A DNA stretch of 64,000 bases. Origin: DAOTVY01 sp041082245 (lineage in GTDB: Bacteria > Chloroflexota > Chloroflexia > DTKN01). Shown here one piece after another: positions 34,001-41,549 of this stretch (positions within the stretch are counted from its first letter, which is position 1; every line of letters begins with the position of its first letter). The stretch is taken from contig JBDOIE010000080.1 of NCBI GenBank assembly GCA_041082245.1, forward strand, positions 51,423 to 115,422, written 5' to 3'. The position numbers were made by a program, and so were the translations under genes. A model generated the notes under the pieces. It was not told where the DNA came from. It ran no database searches and saw only the letters and a program-made list of their open reading frames with translations.

Positions 34001-34137
34001 ACGCTGCTGGCACCTACACGGTGGTGATGACCGCCACGAACGCCTGGGGCTCCGACACCGTATCCCACCCCGTCACCGTGGTGCTCCGTCAGTGGTTCAT
34101 CTACCTGCCGCTCGTGTACAAGGCGGCGGTTCCGTAG
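28045..34137 (+). CDS. Secreted 2030-residue multidomain subtilisin-like serine protease (S8)
   Basis: ATG 28045 follows AAGGAGG. A Sec signal (VPVLLLLVLAALPIAQA, cleavage near residue 28) precedes a propeptide-like region, then the S8 catalytic domain: Asp187 in NIDTGVQWDHP, His230 in GHGTHTMGT and Ser401 in GTSMASPH. Downstream are carboxypeptidase regulatory-like (CarboxypepD_reg) beta domains near residues 475-650, 1000-1080 and 1470-1550. Two MAM/immune-inhibitor-like modules (EDFEADDGGF and DNFEAGYTNW) follow, with a beta-propeller-like segment near 1180-1400, a GATase/ThuA-like domain near 1660-1865 and a PKD domain near the end. The last residues, WFIYLPLVYKAAVP, resemble tails seen on other secreted Chloroflexota proteins and may be a sorting tag. 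Probable role: extracellular protein degradation. Confidence 0.93.
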   Translation: MNWRRRWRMWSVPVLLLLVLAALPIAQAQQPEGTDKIEPALLDRFATEGSSDFIVRFVEQADLSPAKGMDWNARGEFVYRALTQVAARSQARAKRLLEQQGLSYHTFIAGNELYVWKGTRGAAETLAALPEVASIRAPRVYHIDPPVKVESTPPTKALDWGIIDTGADQFWSAFGMQGDGIVVANIDTGVQWDHPALDQAYRCASNPTDPSCWYDPSNICGGTVCDNVGHGTHTMGTMVGDDDPSLPYQVGMAPNAQWIACKGCEYNSCSEFALNACADWVLAPGGNPANRPHVVNNSWGGGSCDPWYLPKVQAWRAAGIFPAFSAGNNYSCNSLGSPGDYQESFASAAHDSSRMIADFSSRGPSCYGHDPYTKPNISAPGVNVCSSVPTNGWNCYYSGTSMASPHSAGAVALLWSCNPSLIGQIDETFEILQDNADPPPPGDCGAPPDGEGNYTYGYGYLNVYNAGLLWCGETGYLHGHVTDASTSAPLEGALIVAERMGGGAPTDYTDPTGYYSMTLMVGTYTVTASLYGYFPQTVYGVEVITDQVTTQDFALTPAPSYVVSGTVTDALTGWPLYARIDIDGYPYGPVWTDPVSGFYEVTLAGGQAYTFHVQAWVQGYVPESRDIGMLTGDRTENFALNADLASCSAPGYQPVCFYFEDFEADDGGFTAVGVTSWEWGVPTSGPGQAHSGNNVWATNLEGNYGNNEDGYAQSPDIDLSALAGQGVLLSWWQWLQTESGFDYASVEVSNNGGASWTRVYGEVSGNIDPEWTRHQVVLDPSYAVSNFRVRFRLRTDFSVVFPGYYVDDLCIVPAPSPVTAFSDNFEAGYTNWSMTGLWNPESESDTCGAQVAPFPSPTHDAYYGLDGTCTFDNGMANSGELSMVSDVDLSSAGGALLRFWSYEETECGGGNCGFDLRYVDVSTDGGSSWATVWGSGGPEGQWYATSVDLSDYVGGPLRVRFRFDSVDALFNDYFGWMVDNVEIVTTTGAALIPCLPQPGGLVVGNVYDENTGDALTGARVANDSGRAVVAMATEDPAVDDAFYVLFSPPGDHVFTATMAGGYGADVVLVTVVQSDTVGQDFFLPAGWLFTDPPSLEVSLDMGTSTTELLTLSNEGTLPLAFEIKELDRGFQPSAVSIPPSDGNFLRGNMPPSTARAPVSPSYVPGGSGLPLQGAPAFAVDIYPGENLVHFYSDNPGSWTVVAPLPGNAYFAGDFIGGDFTTLYVIDYYLQELHAVDTATGAVTVIGPAIPYGGEAWTGMTGAPDGTMYASSTNLSRSTLYTVDLSTGATTVVGEITNAPCIIDIAINAAGEMYGVDICSDVLVRIDPETAAGEVVGSLGFDANYAQGMDFEEESNVLYLAAFNNGTFQGELRIADTDTGNTVLVGPFPGGAEVDSLGFATGGVADVPWLSESPVTGTIPAGESQEVQVTFDASVVGQPGTYMATLKVDNDTPYAAPRVPVTMTVIAPATYGKLQGTVTGLGYCDVNPAPLEDATVRIEGQLQTFTVTTDADGYYQWWLDEANSPLTVIASFPGYQTGVVTGVIIVGQQTTTVDFDLRLLAPCASASPLAISAEVVAGESVTEELTLANTGLVAYTFEITETCAAGAPGCPLVPMVVGGQSLDLPARTVRPDAGAKGSQRAGLEREARRVSVPERMVPQTTYDVLLVSPDSTMGDISDLLAALALWPDLNVVVWNNYQGNPGLGDLLPYDVVIIGNDYTWESAGLNKTIIGNNLADYIDAGGKVIESLYVQSCFDQWGFGGRYMTDGYSPFTCATTDNWNPDTMSILQPMHPVMQGVTSIGDSWGHQNPGLRAGAELLARWSASTYNAVAVNENVVALNQLIFHNAAWSGDVPILLHSAITWLAAARTVDVPWVAEEPEAGSVEAESTFPVSVIFTADPEMEPGVYTATLLVRTSDPGAGEIRIPVTMTVIPAGAHDAEFTWEPITPTVGQEVTFTGSAMGTPPIAFAWAFGDGETGTGATVTHIYDAAGTYTVVMTATNAWGSDTVSHPVTVVLRQWFIYLPLVYKAAVP

Positions 34138-34155
34138 GAGCGGAAGGACCGGCAA

Positions 34156-34196
34156 GAAACCCTGTGCCGGCGGGCTGCCCGCCGGCACAGGGTTTT
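34156..34196. terminator. Bidirectional intrinsic terminator between convergent genes
   Basis: An 18-bp stem (AAACCCTGTGCCGGCGGG with its complement) closes a 3-nt CTG loop at 34175-34177. AAA on one side and TTTT on the other would serve as T-runs for both strands. It lies between the subtilase stop and the stop of the minus-strand gene at 34205. Confidence 0.85.
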
Positions 34197-34204
34197 CTGG
34201 CGTA

Positions 34205-34951
34205 CTAGAGCCAACCTTCTTGCCGGAGCGTGTCCCCGATCCTGCCGAGCACGTCCTCCAGGAAGGTCCAGCAGCCCGGCTGGATGGCAACGGCGATCTC
34301 TTCGATCAGGCCGGCCGCTTCGCGCAGTTCGATCGCTTCCACCCCGTGCTTGAGTTGCACCTGTCGCTGGTACCGCTCGGCCAGCACCTGGGGGTTCGCC
34401 TGCTCGAGGGCCAGGAAGGGGAGCATCGCCGGCAGGCTGTGCACCAGGGCCTCGCCGTCGCACTCGTAGTAGCGGCCCAGAGGATCGGCAAGTGTGACGA
34501 GCAGGGAAACGTCCTGGAACGCTTCGCGGATCCTTTCGCCCAACCCCGGATTCTGCTGCACGATCAGCCACTCCACGGCCATTTCCACAAAGTTGTGCGC
34601 TTTCCACAGCCCCATAGCGGCGGGCAGGCGGCAAATACGGGCCACGCGTGCGGCGTATGGCTCCGCCTGCTGGAACGCATACCCTTTCTGTCCTGTGCCG
34701 TACTGTTCGTCCGTGTAATAGTCCAACCCCGGCGGCAGGCACCCGTGGCTGATCACCCCCACAGCGAAAGGAAGGGCCTCCGGCGCCTCCTGCGCGAGAA
34801 ACGCGTACAGGCCGGCACCGGAACGGTGTGTGCGGGCCCATGGCAGACCATTTGTCAGCACGGCATCGGGAAAAACGGCTCCCAACCGATGCAGCGGACC
34901 TGCCGAGGGGACCAGGCGCTCGATCACATAGACGTGCGTCGCCGGGAACAC
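34205..34951 (-). CDS. His-rich predicted hydrolase, possibly zinc-dependent phospholipase C-like
   Basis: The 248-residue protein starts at a GTG (34951), 4 bp after the deoxynucleoside kinase stop. Conserved-looking His and Asp positions (MFPATHVYV, LGAVFPDAV, RTHRSG, GVISHGCLP, LWKAHNFVEMAVEW) recall the all-helical zinc-dependent phospholipase C fold, where such residues bind metal. No signal peptide is visible, so it should be cytoplasmic. The assignment rests on motif style only. Confidence 0.55.
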   Translation of the reverse strand: MFPATHVYVIERLVPSAGPLHRLGAVFPDAVLTNGLPWARTHRSGAGLYAFLAQEAPEALPFAVGVISHGCLPPGLDYYTDEQYGTGQKGYAFQQAEPYAARVARICRLPAAMGLWKAHNFVEMAVEWLIVQQNPGLGERIREAFQDVSLLVTLADPLGRYYECDGEALVHSLPAMLPFLALEQANPQVLAERYQRQVQLKHGVEAIELREAAGLIEEIAVAIQPGCWTFLEDVLGRIGDTLRQEGWL

Positions 34952-34955
34952 AACT

Positions 34956-35576
34956 CTACCCTTCCGGACAGCGCTCGCAGACCAGTTCCACCACGCGGTC
35001 CGCGTCCGCCTGTTCCTCGAGGTCGTACTCCTCGGCGTCCAGGATGAGGAAAGGCATGGTGGCCGAGGCGCGCCCTACCCATTCTTCGTATGCTTCGTGC
35101 AGCCCCCGCAGGTACTCGAGGGTGATCCCTCGTTCGAAGGCACGTCCGCGCGCGCGAATGCGCTCCAGGAGGAACTCCGGGGAGGCACGCCGGTAGATGA
35201 TCAGGTCCGGCGCGGGGAGAAAACCGATCATCGTCTCGAAGAGCGCCCGGTAGTTCGCATAGTCCCGGTCGTCCAGGTACCCCTGGCGGTTGAGGGTTCG
35301 CGCAAAGATCTCCAGGTCTTCGTAGATCGTGCGGTCCTGGATACACGAACAGGGCTGCGCCATCATCTCCTGGAACATACGGAAACGGTGGGTGAAGAAG
35401 TAGATCTGGAGGCTGAAGCTCCAGCGCCGCATATCGGCATAAAAATCCGCCAGGTACGGGTTGTCGCGCACCTGCTCGTAGTAGGTTTTCCAGCCCAGCC
35501 GCTCGCCGAGCAACCGGGTCAGAGTCGTCTTGCCCACGCCGATGTTGCCGGCAACGCTCACGAGGTACCGGGGCAT
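34956..35576 (-). CDS. Deoxynucleoside kinase (dNK/dCK-dGK family)
   Basis: ATG 35576 gives 206 residues. P-loop GNIGVGKTT (residues 10-18), YEQVRDNPYLADFY (substrate site), QDRTIYED (the DR motif) and a lid with RARGRAFERG are typical of the dNK family, which phosphorylates deoxyadenosine, deoxyguanosine or deoxycytidine for nucleotide salvage. It starts 2 bp after the SagB-type gene, in a tight three-gene operon. Confidence 0.9.
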   Translation of the reverse strand: MPRYLVSVAGNIGVGKTTLTRLLGERLGWKTYYEQVRDNPYLADFYADMRRWSFSLQIYFFTHRFRMFQEMMAQPCSCIQDRTIYEDLEIFARTLNRQGYLDDRDYANYRALFETMIGFLPAPDLIIYRRASPEFLLERIRARGRAFERGITLEYLRGLHEAYEEWVGRASATMPFLILDAEEYDLEEQADADRVVELVCERCPEG

Positions 35577-35578
35577 AC

Positions 35579-36292
35579 TCACCCCCTCGGGCCGATCGTG
35601 GCCATGTAGACGGCCGTCTCTTCCCGTCCGTCGACGTCGAGCACGGCGTTCACTTCGTCGTCGAAAAAGGCGCCCACGGCACAGCAGCCGAGCCCGAGAG
35701 CGGTCGCGGCCAGATACAGGTTCTGCCCCACGTGCCCCGCGTCCAGATAGATGTAGCGATACGCGCGCTCCCCGTACTTGCGCACCGATCGGGCCAGTAC
35801 CGCGGTCCACACGAACACCACCGCAGCGCGGGTGCACATCGTCTGCCCGAGGGCGGCGCGGGTCAGGCTCTGGCCGATGAGTTCGTCTTCGCGCAGGAAA
35901 GCGAGCCGGTGGTTGCGGACTTCGTAGTGGTAGAGGCCCGGGACGAGGCCCTGGACCCGGTTCACGCCCAGATAGGTTTCGATCGGGTACAACGCGCCGG
36001 CGGAAGGAGCGGTGCGGAACTGCCATTCCCCTCCCTCACGGGTGATCCCCTGGCTCGCCCAGAGGAGCTGAGATACCTCGTCCAGCGTCAGTGGGTCGGG
36101 GGCATAGTCGCGGATCGAGCTGCGCTCCCGCAGCACCGTCCAGATACCCCGGCCACCTTCGCTCACCGGGACCGGTAGCTCGATCCGTGCCAATGGATTC
36201 GGGTAGATCTTGTAGGTCCCGATGCGACGGGGTGCGGAAACGCGCTGGGGCCCCCGCGCTCGCCCTTCTTCCGGACCGATCTCCGAAGCCAT
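35579..36292 (-). CDS. SagB-type nitroreductase-family oxidoreductase
   Basis: ATG 36292 follows GAGGAGG; product 237 residues. The sequence has RSSIRDYAPDPLTLDEVSQLLWA, the SagB/ThcOx FMN-binding start, then APSAGALYPIETYL and YRYIYLDAGHVGQNLYLAATALGLGCCAVGAF. Members use FMN to oxidise peptide azolines or other substrates; stand-alone members are common and of unknown function. No YcaO cyclodehydratase or precursor peptide is encoded nearby. It is the first gene of the operon, behind its own promoter. Confidence 0.88.
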   Translation of the reverse strand: MASEIGPEEGRARGPQRVSAPRRIGTYKIYPNPLARIELPVPVSEGGRGIWTVLRERSSIRDYAPDPLTLDEVSQLLWASQGITREGGEWQFRTAPSAGALYPIETYLGVNRVQGLVPGLYHYEVRNHRLAFLREDELIGQSLTRAALGQTMCTRAAVVFVWTAVLARSVRKYGERAYRYIYLDAGHVGQNLYLAATALGLGCCAVGAFFDDEVNAVLDVDGREETAVYMATIGPRG

Positions 36293-36355
36293 TCTTGCCT
36301 CCTCTTGTCGTTCGGCCGGTCGTGCATCCAGTCGGTATGGTCCGCGGCCAGGCGC

Positions 36356-36384
36356 ATTGTACTACATCCGCGGATGCCGCGCAA
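36356..36384 (-). promoter_or_regulatory. Promoter for the SagB-kinase operon
   Basis: Minus strand TTGCGC (36384-36379), 17-nt spacer, TACAAT (36361-36356). It lies back to back with the hypF promoter; the two -35 boxes are about 10 bp apart. Confidence 0.55.
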
Positions 36385-36394
36385 GGGGTCGCGG

Positions 36395-36423
36395 TGGACA
36401 AAACCGGTGAGGCCGTGTATACT
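36395..36423 (+). promoter_or_regulatory. Promoter for hypFDE
   Basis: TGGACA (36395-36400), 17-nt spacer, TATACT (36418-36423), about 37 bp before the hypF ATG. It diverges from the SagB operon promoter. Confidence 0.6.
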
Positions 36424-36459
36424 CTCTCCCGGACAAACCCGTTACCGGGAGAGTTTACG

Positions 36460-38775
36460 ATGGTCCCTTCGGCGATTCGGGTGCATATCCGGGGCATCGT
36501 GCAGGGGGTCGGTTTCCGGCCCTTTGTGTATAACCTTGCCACGGAGCTCGGGCTCTCGGGCTGGGTGCGGAACAGCTCGTCTGGGGTCGAAATCGAAGCC
36601 TTCGGCCCGGAGGCGATCCTGTCGGCCTTTGTACGGCGGCTGCGGGAAGAAGCGCCTCCGCTGGCGCAGATCGATACCTTTCAGGTCGCCCCAATCCCCT
36701 TGCCGGAGCACCTCCCGGCCGGCTTTGCCATCTACCACTCCGAGGGCCGGCCGGGGGAGTTCCTCCCGATCGCGCCGGATGTGGCGATCTGCGAGGCCTG
36801 TCGACGGGAGCTCTTCGACCCGCACGACCGGCGCTACCGCTACCCGTTCATCAACTGCACGAACTGCGGCCCCCGCTTCACGATCATCCGGGATATCCCC
36901 TACGACCGGCCGAACACGACGATGGCGCCGTTCCGGATGTGCCCGGAGTGCCAGGCGGAGTACGACGATCCGGCCAACCGGCGCTTCCACGCGCAGCCGA
37001 ACGCCTGCCCGGTGTGTGGACCGCACGTCTGGCTTCGGCAGCCCGAAGACGCCGAGATCGCGTCCGGCGAGGCAGCGATCCAGCGCACGCGCAGCCTGCT
37101 GGCTTCCGGGCGGATCGTCGCGATCAAGGGGCTCGGCGGCTTCCACCTGGCCTGCGACGCCACGGACGATGCCGCGGTGGCGCGGCTGCGGGAACGCAAG
37201 GGACGTGTGGACAAGCCGTTCGCCCTCATGGCGTTCGACCTGGATACGGTGCGGCGATTCTGTCACGTGGGCCCCGAGGAAGAACGGCTGCTCACCTCCA
37301 GGGAGCGGCCGATCGTGCTCCTGCGCCGGCGGGAAGGTGCGCCGATTTCCCACCTGGTCGCACCGGGCAACCCCTACCTGGGATTCATGCTTCCCTATAC
37401 CCCGCTCCACTACCTCTTGCTGGAACCGGCGCCGGACTTTCCGCCGGCACTTGTGATGACGTCCGGCAACTATTCCGAGGAGCCGATCGTCATCGACAAC
37501 GACGAGGCCCTGAACCGCCTTGCGCCGCTCGCCGATGCCTTCCTTCTCCACGATCGGGAGATCTATGCCCGTTGCGATGACAGCGTGGTGCGCATTTTCG
37601 AGGGCCGGGAGCTTCCGATCCGCCGCTCCCGTGGGTACGCCCCGTTTCCGGTACGGCTGCCCTTCTCCGCACCGCCGCTGCTCGCCGTGGGGGCGGAACT
37701 GAAAAACACCTTCTGCCTGACCCGCGAGGAGTACGCCTTTCTGAGCCAGCACATCGGCGATATGGAGAACTATGAGACGCTCTCCTTCTTCCGCCAGATG
37801 GTCGAGCAGCTGACACGTACCTTCCGGGTGCGGCCGGAGCGCATCGCCTGCGATATGCACCCGGCCTATCTCGCCACCCGATACGCACGGGAGCGGGCCG
37901 CCTCCGATGGCATCCCTCTGGAAATGGTGCAGCACCACCACGCCCATGTCGCGGCAGCGATGGCCGAAAACGGGTTACCGCCGGATGCGACCGTGATCGG
38001 CGTTGCCTTAGACGGTACCGGTTTCGGGCTGGACGGGGCGATCTGGGGAGGCGAGTTCCTGATCGCCGATTACCGTTCCTTCCGCCGCCTGGCCCACCTG
38101 CGCTACTTCCCGCTGCCCGGGGGCGATGCCGCCATCCGGCGGCCCTACCGCGTGGCCCTGGCATACCTGTGGGAGGCCGGCATTCCCTGGGAGGGGGACT
38201 TGCCGCCTGTCGGCGCGGCATCGGAACTCGAGCGCGCGGTGCTGCGCCGACAGCTGGAGCGTGGCCTGGGAACCGTGGCCACGTCCAGCATGGGACGCCT
38301 CTTCGACGCGGTAGCCGCGCTGGCCGGCGTACGCCAGGAAGTCACCTATGAGGCTCAGGCGGCGATGGAGCTGGAGGGGTTGGTGGACCCCGAGGAGGAG
38401 GAAAGTTACCCCTTCACACTGGACGATCGGGGCGACGGACCCTGGGTGATCGATCCGAGGCCGATGCTCCAGGCCGTCGTAGCGGACGTCCGCGCAGGGC
38501 TCCCGGCGGGGAGGATCGCTGCGCGGTTCCACAACGGTGTGGCACAGGCGATCGCCCTGGTGTGCGAGCGCGCCCGGTCGGTGTACGGCGTCGACCAGGC
38601 TGTGCTTTCCGGCGGCGTGTTCCAGAACGTGACGCTCCTGGGAAAGGTGCTCCGGCGCCTGGTTGGGGCTGGCCTGACCGTCTGGACGCACCATCGGGTG
38701 CCGCCGAACGACGGCGGGCTTGCCCTGGGGCAAGCCGCAGTAGCGGCCGCGCGGTGGCAAAGTGCGGCCGACTGA
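36460..38775 (+). CDS. hypF: [NiFe] hydrogenase maturation carbamoyltransferase HypF
   Basis: ATG 36460 gives 771 residues, the normal HypF length. The order of domains is acylphosphatase (VHIRGIVQGVGFRPFVY, residues 6-22), two zinc-finger segments (CEACRRELFDP, CTNCGPRF, CPECQAEY, CPVCGP), a YrdC-like domain (IKGLGGFHLACDA, KPFALMAF) and a Kae1-like C-terminal domain (HHHAHVAAAMAENG, VALDGTGFGLDG, SGGVFQN). HypF uses carbamoyl phosphate and ATP to make the carbamoyl adenylate used for the cyanide ligands of the hydrogenase iron. No hydrogenase structural gene lies in the window. Confidence 0.97.
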   Translation: MVPSAIRVHIRGIVQGVGFRPFVYNLATELGLSGWVRNSSSGVEIEAFGPEAILSAFVRRLREEAPPLAQIDTFQVAPIPLPEHLPAGFAIYHSEGRPGEFLPIAPDVAICEACRRELFDPHDRRYRYPFINCTNCGPRFTIIRDIPYDRPNTTMAPFRMCPECQAEYDDPANRRFHAQPNACPVCGPHVWLRQPEDAEIASGEAAIQRTRSLLASGRIVAIKGLGGFHLACDATDDAAVARLRERKGRVDKPFALMAFDLDTVRRFCHVGPEEERLLTSRERPIVLLRRREGAPISHLVAPGNPYLGFMLPYTPLHYLLLEPAPDFPPALVMTSGNYSEEPIVIDNDEALNRLAPLADAFLLHDREIYARCDDSVVRIFEGRELPIRRSRGYAPFPVRLPFSAPPLLAVGAELKNTFCLTREEYAFLSQHIGDMENYETLSFFRQMVEQLTRTFRVRPERIACDMHPAYLATRYARERAASDGIPLEMVQHHHAHVAAAMAENGLPPDATVIGVALDGTGFGLDGAIWGGEFLIADYRSFRRLAHLRYFPLPGGDAAIRRPYRVALAYLWEAGIPWEGDLPPVGAASELERAVLRRQLERGLGTVATSSMGRLFDAVAALAGVRQEVTYEAQAAMELEGLVDPEEEESYPFTLDDRGDGPWVIDPRPMLQAVVADVRAGLPAGRIAARFHNGVAQAIALVCERARSVYGVDQAVLSGGVFQNVTLLGKVLRRLVGAGLTVWTHHRVPPNDGGLALGQAAVAAARWQSAAD

Positions 38776-38791
38776 GGCCCCGGGAGGCACG

Positions 38792-39910
38792 ATGGAAACA
38801 TACGCCGGGCTGGAAGCGTTTCGCGATCCCGAACTTGCCTCCAGGCTCATCGCCGCGATACGGGCGCGGTCCTGGCGGCCCGTGAGGTTGATGGAATTCT
38901 GCGGGGGACACACACACGCCATCCTGCGTTACGGCCTTCCCACACTGCTGCCCGAGACGATCGAGCTTCGCTCTGGGCCCGGTTGCCCGGTTTGTGTCAC
39001 TTCGACGGCTGACCTGGATCGGGCGATCGCGCTGGCGGCTCTCCCTGGGGTGATCCTGTGTACCTTCGGGGATATGGTGCGTGTACCGGGGAGCCGCTCT
39101 TCCCTGGCGCAGGCGAAAGCGGAGGGTGCGGACGTGCGGGTCGTCTACTCGCCGCTCGATGCCCTGCGCATCGCACGGGAGAATCCCCAGCGGCCGGTGA
39201 TCTTTCTCGGCGTGGGCTTTGAGACCACGGCGCCGATGGTCGCTTCAGCGGTACTTGCCGCCGAGGCCGGTCGGGTGGACAACTTTTTCGTCTACAGCGC
39301 CCACAAACTGACACCGCCGGCGACCCGCGCGATCCTGGATTCCGGCGAAGTCGCGCTCCATGGGATCATCGGCCCGGGGCACGTGACCACGGTCATCGGC
39401 GCCGAGGCCTGGCGTTTCCTCCCGGAGGAGTACGGTGTTCCCTGCGCCATCGCCGGCTTTGAACCGGTGGATCTCCTGCAGGCCATCCTGGCGCTGGTGG
39501 AGATGATCGAGGATGGCCGAGCAGGGGTCGCCAACACGTACGGCCGGAGCGTTCGGCCGGCCGGCAATCCGGCGGCGAAGCAGGTGATGGCCCAGGTGTT
39601 CGAGGCACGCGCTGCCGAGTGGCGCGGCCTGGGGACGATTCCCGAAAGCGGCCTCTTCCTCCGCGAGGCATACGCCCGGTTCGATGCCGCCACGACGTTC
39701 TCTGTGGATGCGGTGCCCGTCCGGGAACCTCCCGGATGCCGGTGTGGGGACGTGCTGCGGGGCGTGCTGCGTCCTCCCGAGTGCCCGCTGTTCGCGCGGG
39801 TGTGTACCCCCGATCGCCCGGTCGGCCCCTGTATGGTCAGTGCCGAAGGGGCGTGTGCCGCCTACTTCGCCTACGGCACCGAGGGGCGCGCGCCGGGCCA
39901 CCGTTCGTGA
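38792..39910 (+). CDS. hypD: Hydrogenase maturation iron-binding scaffold HypD
   Basis: ATG 38792 follows GGGAGGCACG; product 372 residues. Typical HypD motifs are FCGGHTHAIL, GPGCPVCVTS, VFLGVGFETTAP and the C-terminal cysteine cluster (CRCGDVLRG, ECPLFARVC, GPCMVSAEGACAAYF), which holds a [4Fe-4S] cluster. HypD works with HypC in assembling the Fe(CN)2CO unit. No hypC is present between hypF, hypD and hypE, although it commonly precedes hypD. Confidence 0.96.
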   Translation: METYAGLEAFRDPELASRLIAAIRARSWRPVRLMEFCGGHTHAILRYGLPTLLPETIELRSGPGCPVCVTSTADLDRAIALAALPGVILCTFGDMVRVPGSRSSLAQAKAEGADVRVVYSPLDALRIARENPQRPVIFLGVGFETTAPMVASAVLAAEAGRVDNFFVYSAHKLTPPATRAILDSGEVALHGIIGPGHVTTVIGAEAWRFLPEEYGVPCAIAGFEPVDLLQAILALVEMIEDGRAGVANTYGRSVRPAGNPAAKQVMAQVFEARAAEWRGLGTIPESGLFLREAYARFDAATTFSVDAVPVREPPGCRCGDVLRGVLRPPECPLFARVCTPDRPVGPCMVSAEGACAAYFAYGTEGRAPGHRS

Positions 39911-40002
39911 GCGTGCGAGCGGCAGTTCCACGATCCGGCTTGCTGCCGGTCGATTTCGATGAAATCCGGCGGACGCGATGTTCCCGGAGCGAGGAAAGTG
40001 GT

Positions 40003-41013
40003 ATGGAAAAGACGATTCGCCTGGCCCACGGTGCGGGGGGCCGTGTGATGGCGGACCTGATCGCCGAGGTGTTCGTCTCTGAGCTCGATAACGGGCACCT
40101 GCGCGAAATGGCCGACGCCGCGCGGCTGGAAGGATGGGGCGAAGGACGCCTCGCGGTCACTACCGATGCCTTTGTGGTACGGCCGCTTTTCTTCCCGGGC
40201 GGCGACATAGGTTACCATGCGGTTCACGGCACGGTGAACGACCTGGCTATGGTGGGGGCACGGCCTCTGTGGCTCACGGCTGCTTTTATCCTGGAAGAAG
40301 GGCTGCAGATCGAACTCCTGCGCCGGATCGTGCGTTCGATGGCCGAAGCCGCGCGAGCAGCCGGGGTCGTCGTAGTGGCGGGGGATACGAAGGTGGTCGA
40401 ACGGGGGCACGGGGACGGCCTGTACATCACGACGACCGGGGTGGGCGTGGTGCCGCAGGGAGTGGACGTGGGGCCGGACCGTGGCCGGCCGGGAGACGTG
40501 GTGCTGCTGAGCGGCAGCGTCGGGGACCACGGGATCGCAGTGCTGTCCCGGCGCGAAGGACTGGCCTTCGAGACCGAGTTGTGTTCGGACAGCGCGCCGC
40601 TCCACGGCCTGGTACAGGCGCTTCTTTCGGCAGCTCCGCACACCCATGCGTTGCGTGACCCGACGCGTGGAGGGCTGGCAGCCGCGCTGAACGAACTCGC
40701 GCGTTCCTCCGGGGTGGGCGTGGAGATCGACGAAGCGAAGGTCCCCGTGCGGCCGGCCGTACGGGCGGCCTGCGAGATGCTCGGTTTCGATCCCCTTACG
40801 GTGGCAAACGAGGGGAAACTTGTGGCCTTTGTGCCGCCGGAGGAAGCGGAGGCTGCTCTGGCAGCGCTGCGTGCCCATCCCCTGGGACGGGACGCCGAAG
40901 CGATCGGCTTCCTGACGGAGGATCACCCGGGGATGGTCCTGGCCCGCACGCCGATCGGCGGCCGGCGGATCGTGGATATGCCGCTCGGGGAGCTCCTGCC
41001 GCGGATCTGCTGA
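40003..41013 (+). CDS. hypE: Hydrogenase maturation dehydratase HypE
   Basis: The 336-residue protein from ATG 40003 has AHGAGGRVMADLI, TTDAFVVRPLFFPGGDIG, GDTKVVERG and DPTRGGLAAALNE, typical of the AIR synthase-like HypE fold. It ends in LPRIC, the conserved C-terminal cysteine that carries the carbamoyl and then thiocyanate group. The gene starts 92 bp after hypD. Confidence 0.97.
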   Translation: MEKTIRLAHGAGGRVMADLIAEVFVSELDNGHLREMADAARLEGWGEGRLAVTTDAFVVRPLFFPGGDIGYHAVHGTVNDLAMVGARPLWLTAAFILEEGLQIELLRRIVRSMAEAARAAGVVVVAGDTKVVERGHGDGLYITTTGVGVVPQGVDVGPDRGRPGDVVLLSGSVGDHGIAVLSRREGLAFETELCSDSAPLHGLVQALLSAAPHTHALRDPTRGGLAAALNELARSSGVGVEIDEAKVPVRPAVRAACEMLGFDPLTVANEGKLVAFVPPEEAEAALAALRAHPLGRDAEAIGFLTEDHPGMVLARTPIGGRRIVDMPLGELLPRIC

Positions 41014-41131
41014 GCCGGGACCCAGCCGGACGGTGGCCGCCTGCACTCCTGCGGCGGTATCTCTATCGAGGCCCATTCGTCCCCACGTGCAGCCATCGCC
41101 CCGACCGGCCAACTTCACGGGTACAGGAAGG

Positions 41132-41167
41132 CCCAGGTGCCCTGCCCACGCGGGCAGGGCACCTGGG
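41132..41167. terminator. Strong terminator hairpin after hypE
   Basis: A perfect 16-bp stem, CCCAGGTGCCCTGCCC / GGGCAGGGCACCTGGG, with a 4-nt loop ACGC. It lies between convergent genes and could stop transcription from both sides. Confidence 0.7.
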
Positions 41168-41191
41168 TTCGTGTCTCGGGTATCTCCAGAG

Positions 41192-41506
41192 TCAGGGTGC
41201 AGTCGGGGACAGGTTGGCTGCCCGGAACTCGCCCGCGTCCGGATTCCCGCGGCGATAGGCTCTGCCGGCCTGAAGAAAGTCCCACGGTGCCCCCTGCTCA
41301 TGCCCGTTACCCGGGCTGACCTCGGGGCTTTGTGTCATCTCACACCAGCGGCTTCCGACCCTGTCGCTCCGAGCGGCGGGGGGCTGCGCACCCCGGCCGA
41401 TGTGTCCGCCGTTGCTGGAATCCCGAAGGAGGAGGTAGGCTCCGCCTCCGAGCAGCGCCGCTGTCAACACGATCACCGCACCGATGCCGAGAATGCTCTT
41501 GACCAT
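41192..41506 (-). CDS. Small single-pass membrane protein of unknown function
   Basis: The 104-residue product starts at ATG 41506 after AGGAGGT. One N-terminal hydrophobic segment (ILGIGAVIVLTAALLGGGAYLLL, roughly residues 5-27) is followed by a polar Gly/Pro/Arg-rich stretch without motifs. It is the next gene downstream of the broken DUF4405 gene, 43 bp away, so the two may form one unit. A strong ribosome site and the membrane segment argue that it is real; the C-terminal part looks weakly coding. Confidence 0.5.
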   Translation of the reverse strand: MVKSILGIGAVIVLTAALLGGGAYLLLRDSSNGGHIGRGAQPPAARSDRVGSRWCEMTQSPEVSPGNGHEQGAPWDFLQAGRAYRRGNPDAGEFRAANLSPTAP

Positions 41507-41549
41507 TTCGTTACCTCCTGTTTTCGTTGTTGCTTTCGCAGTTCTTGCC

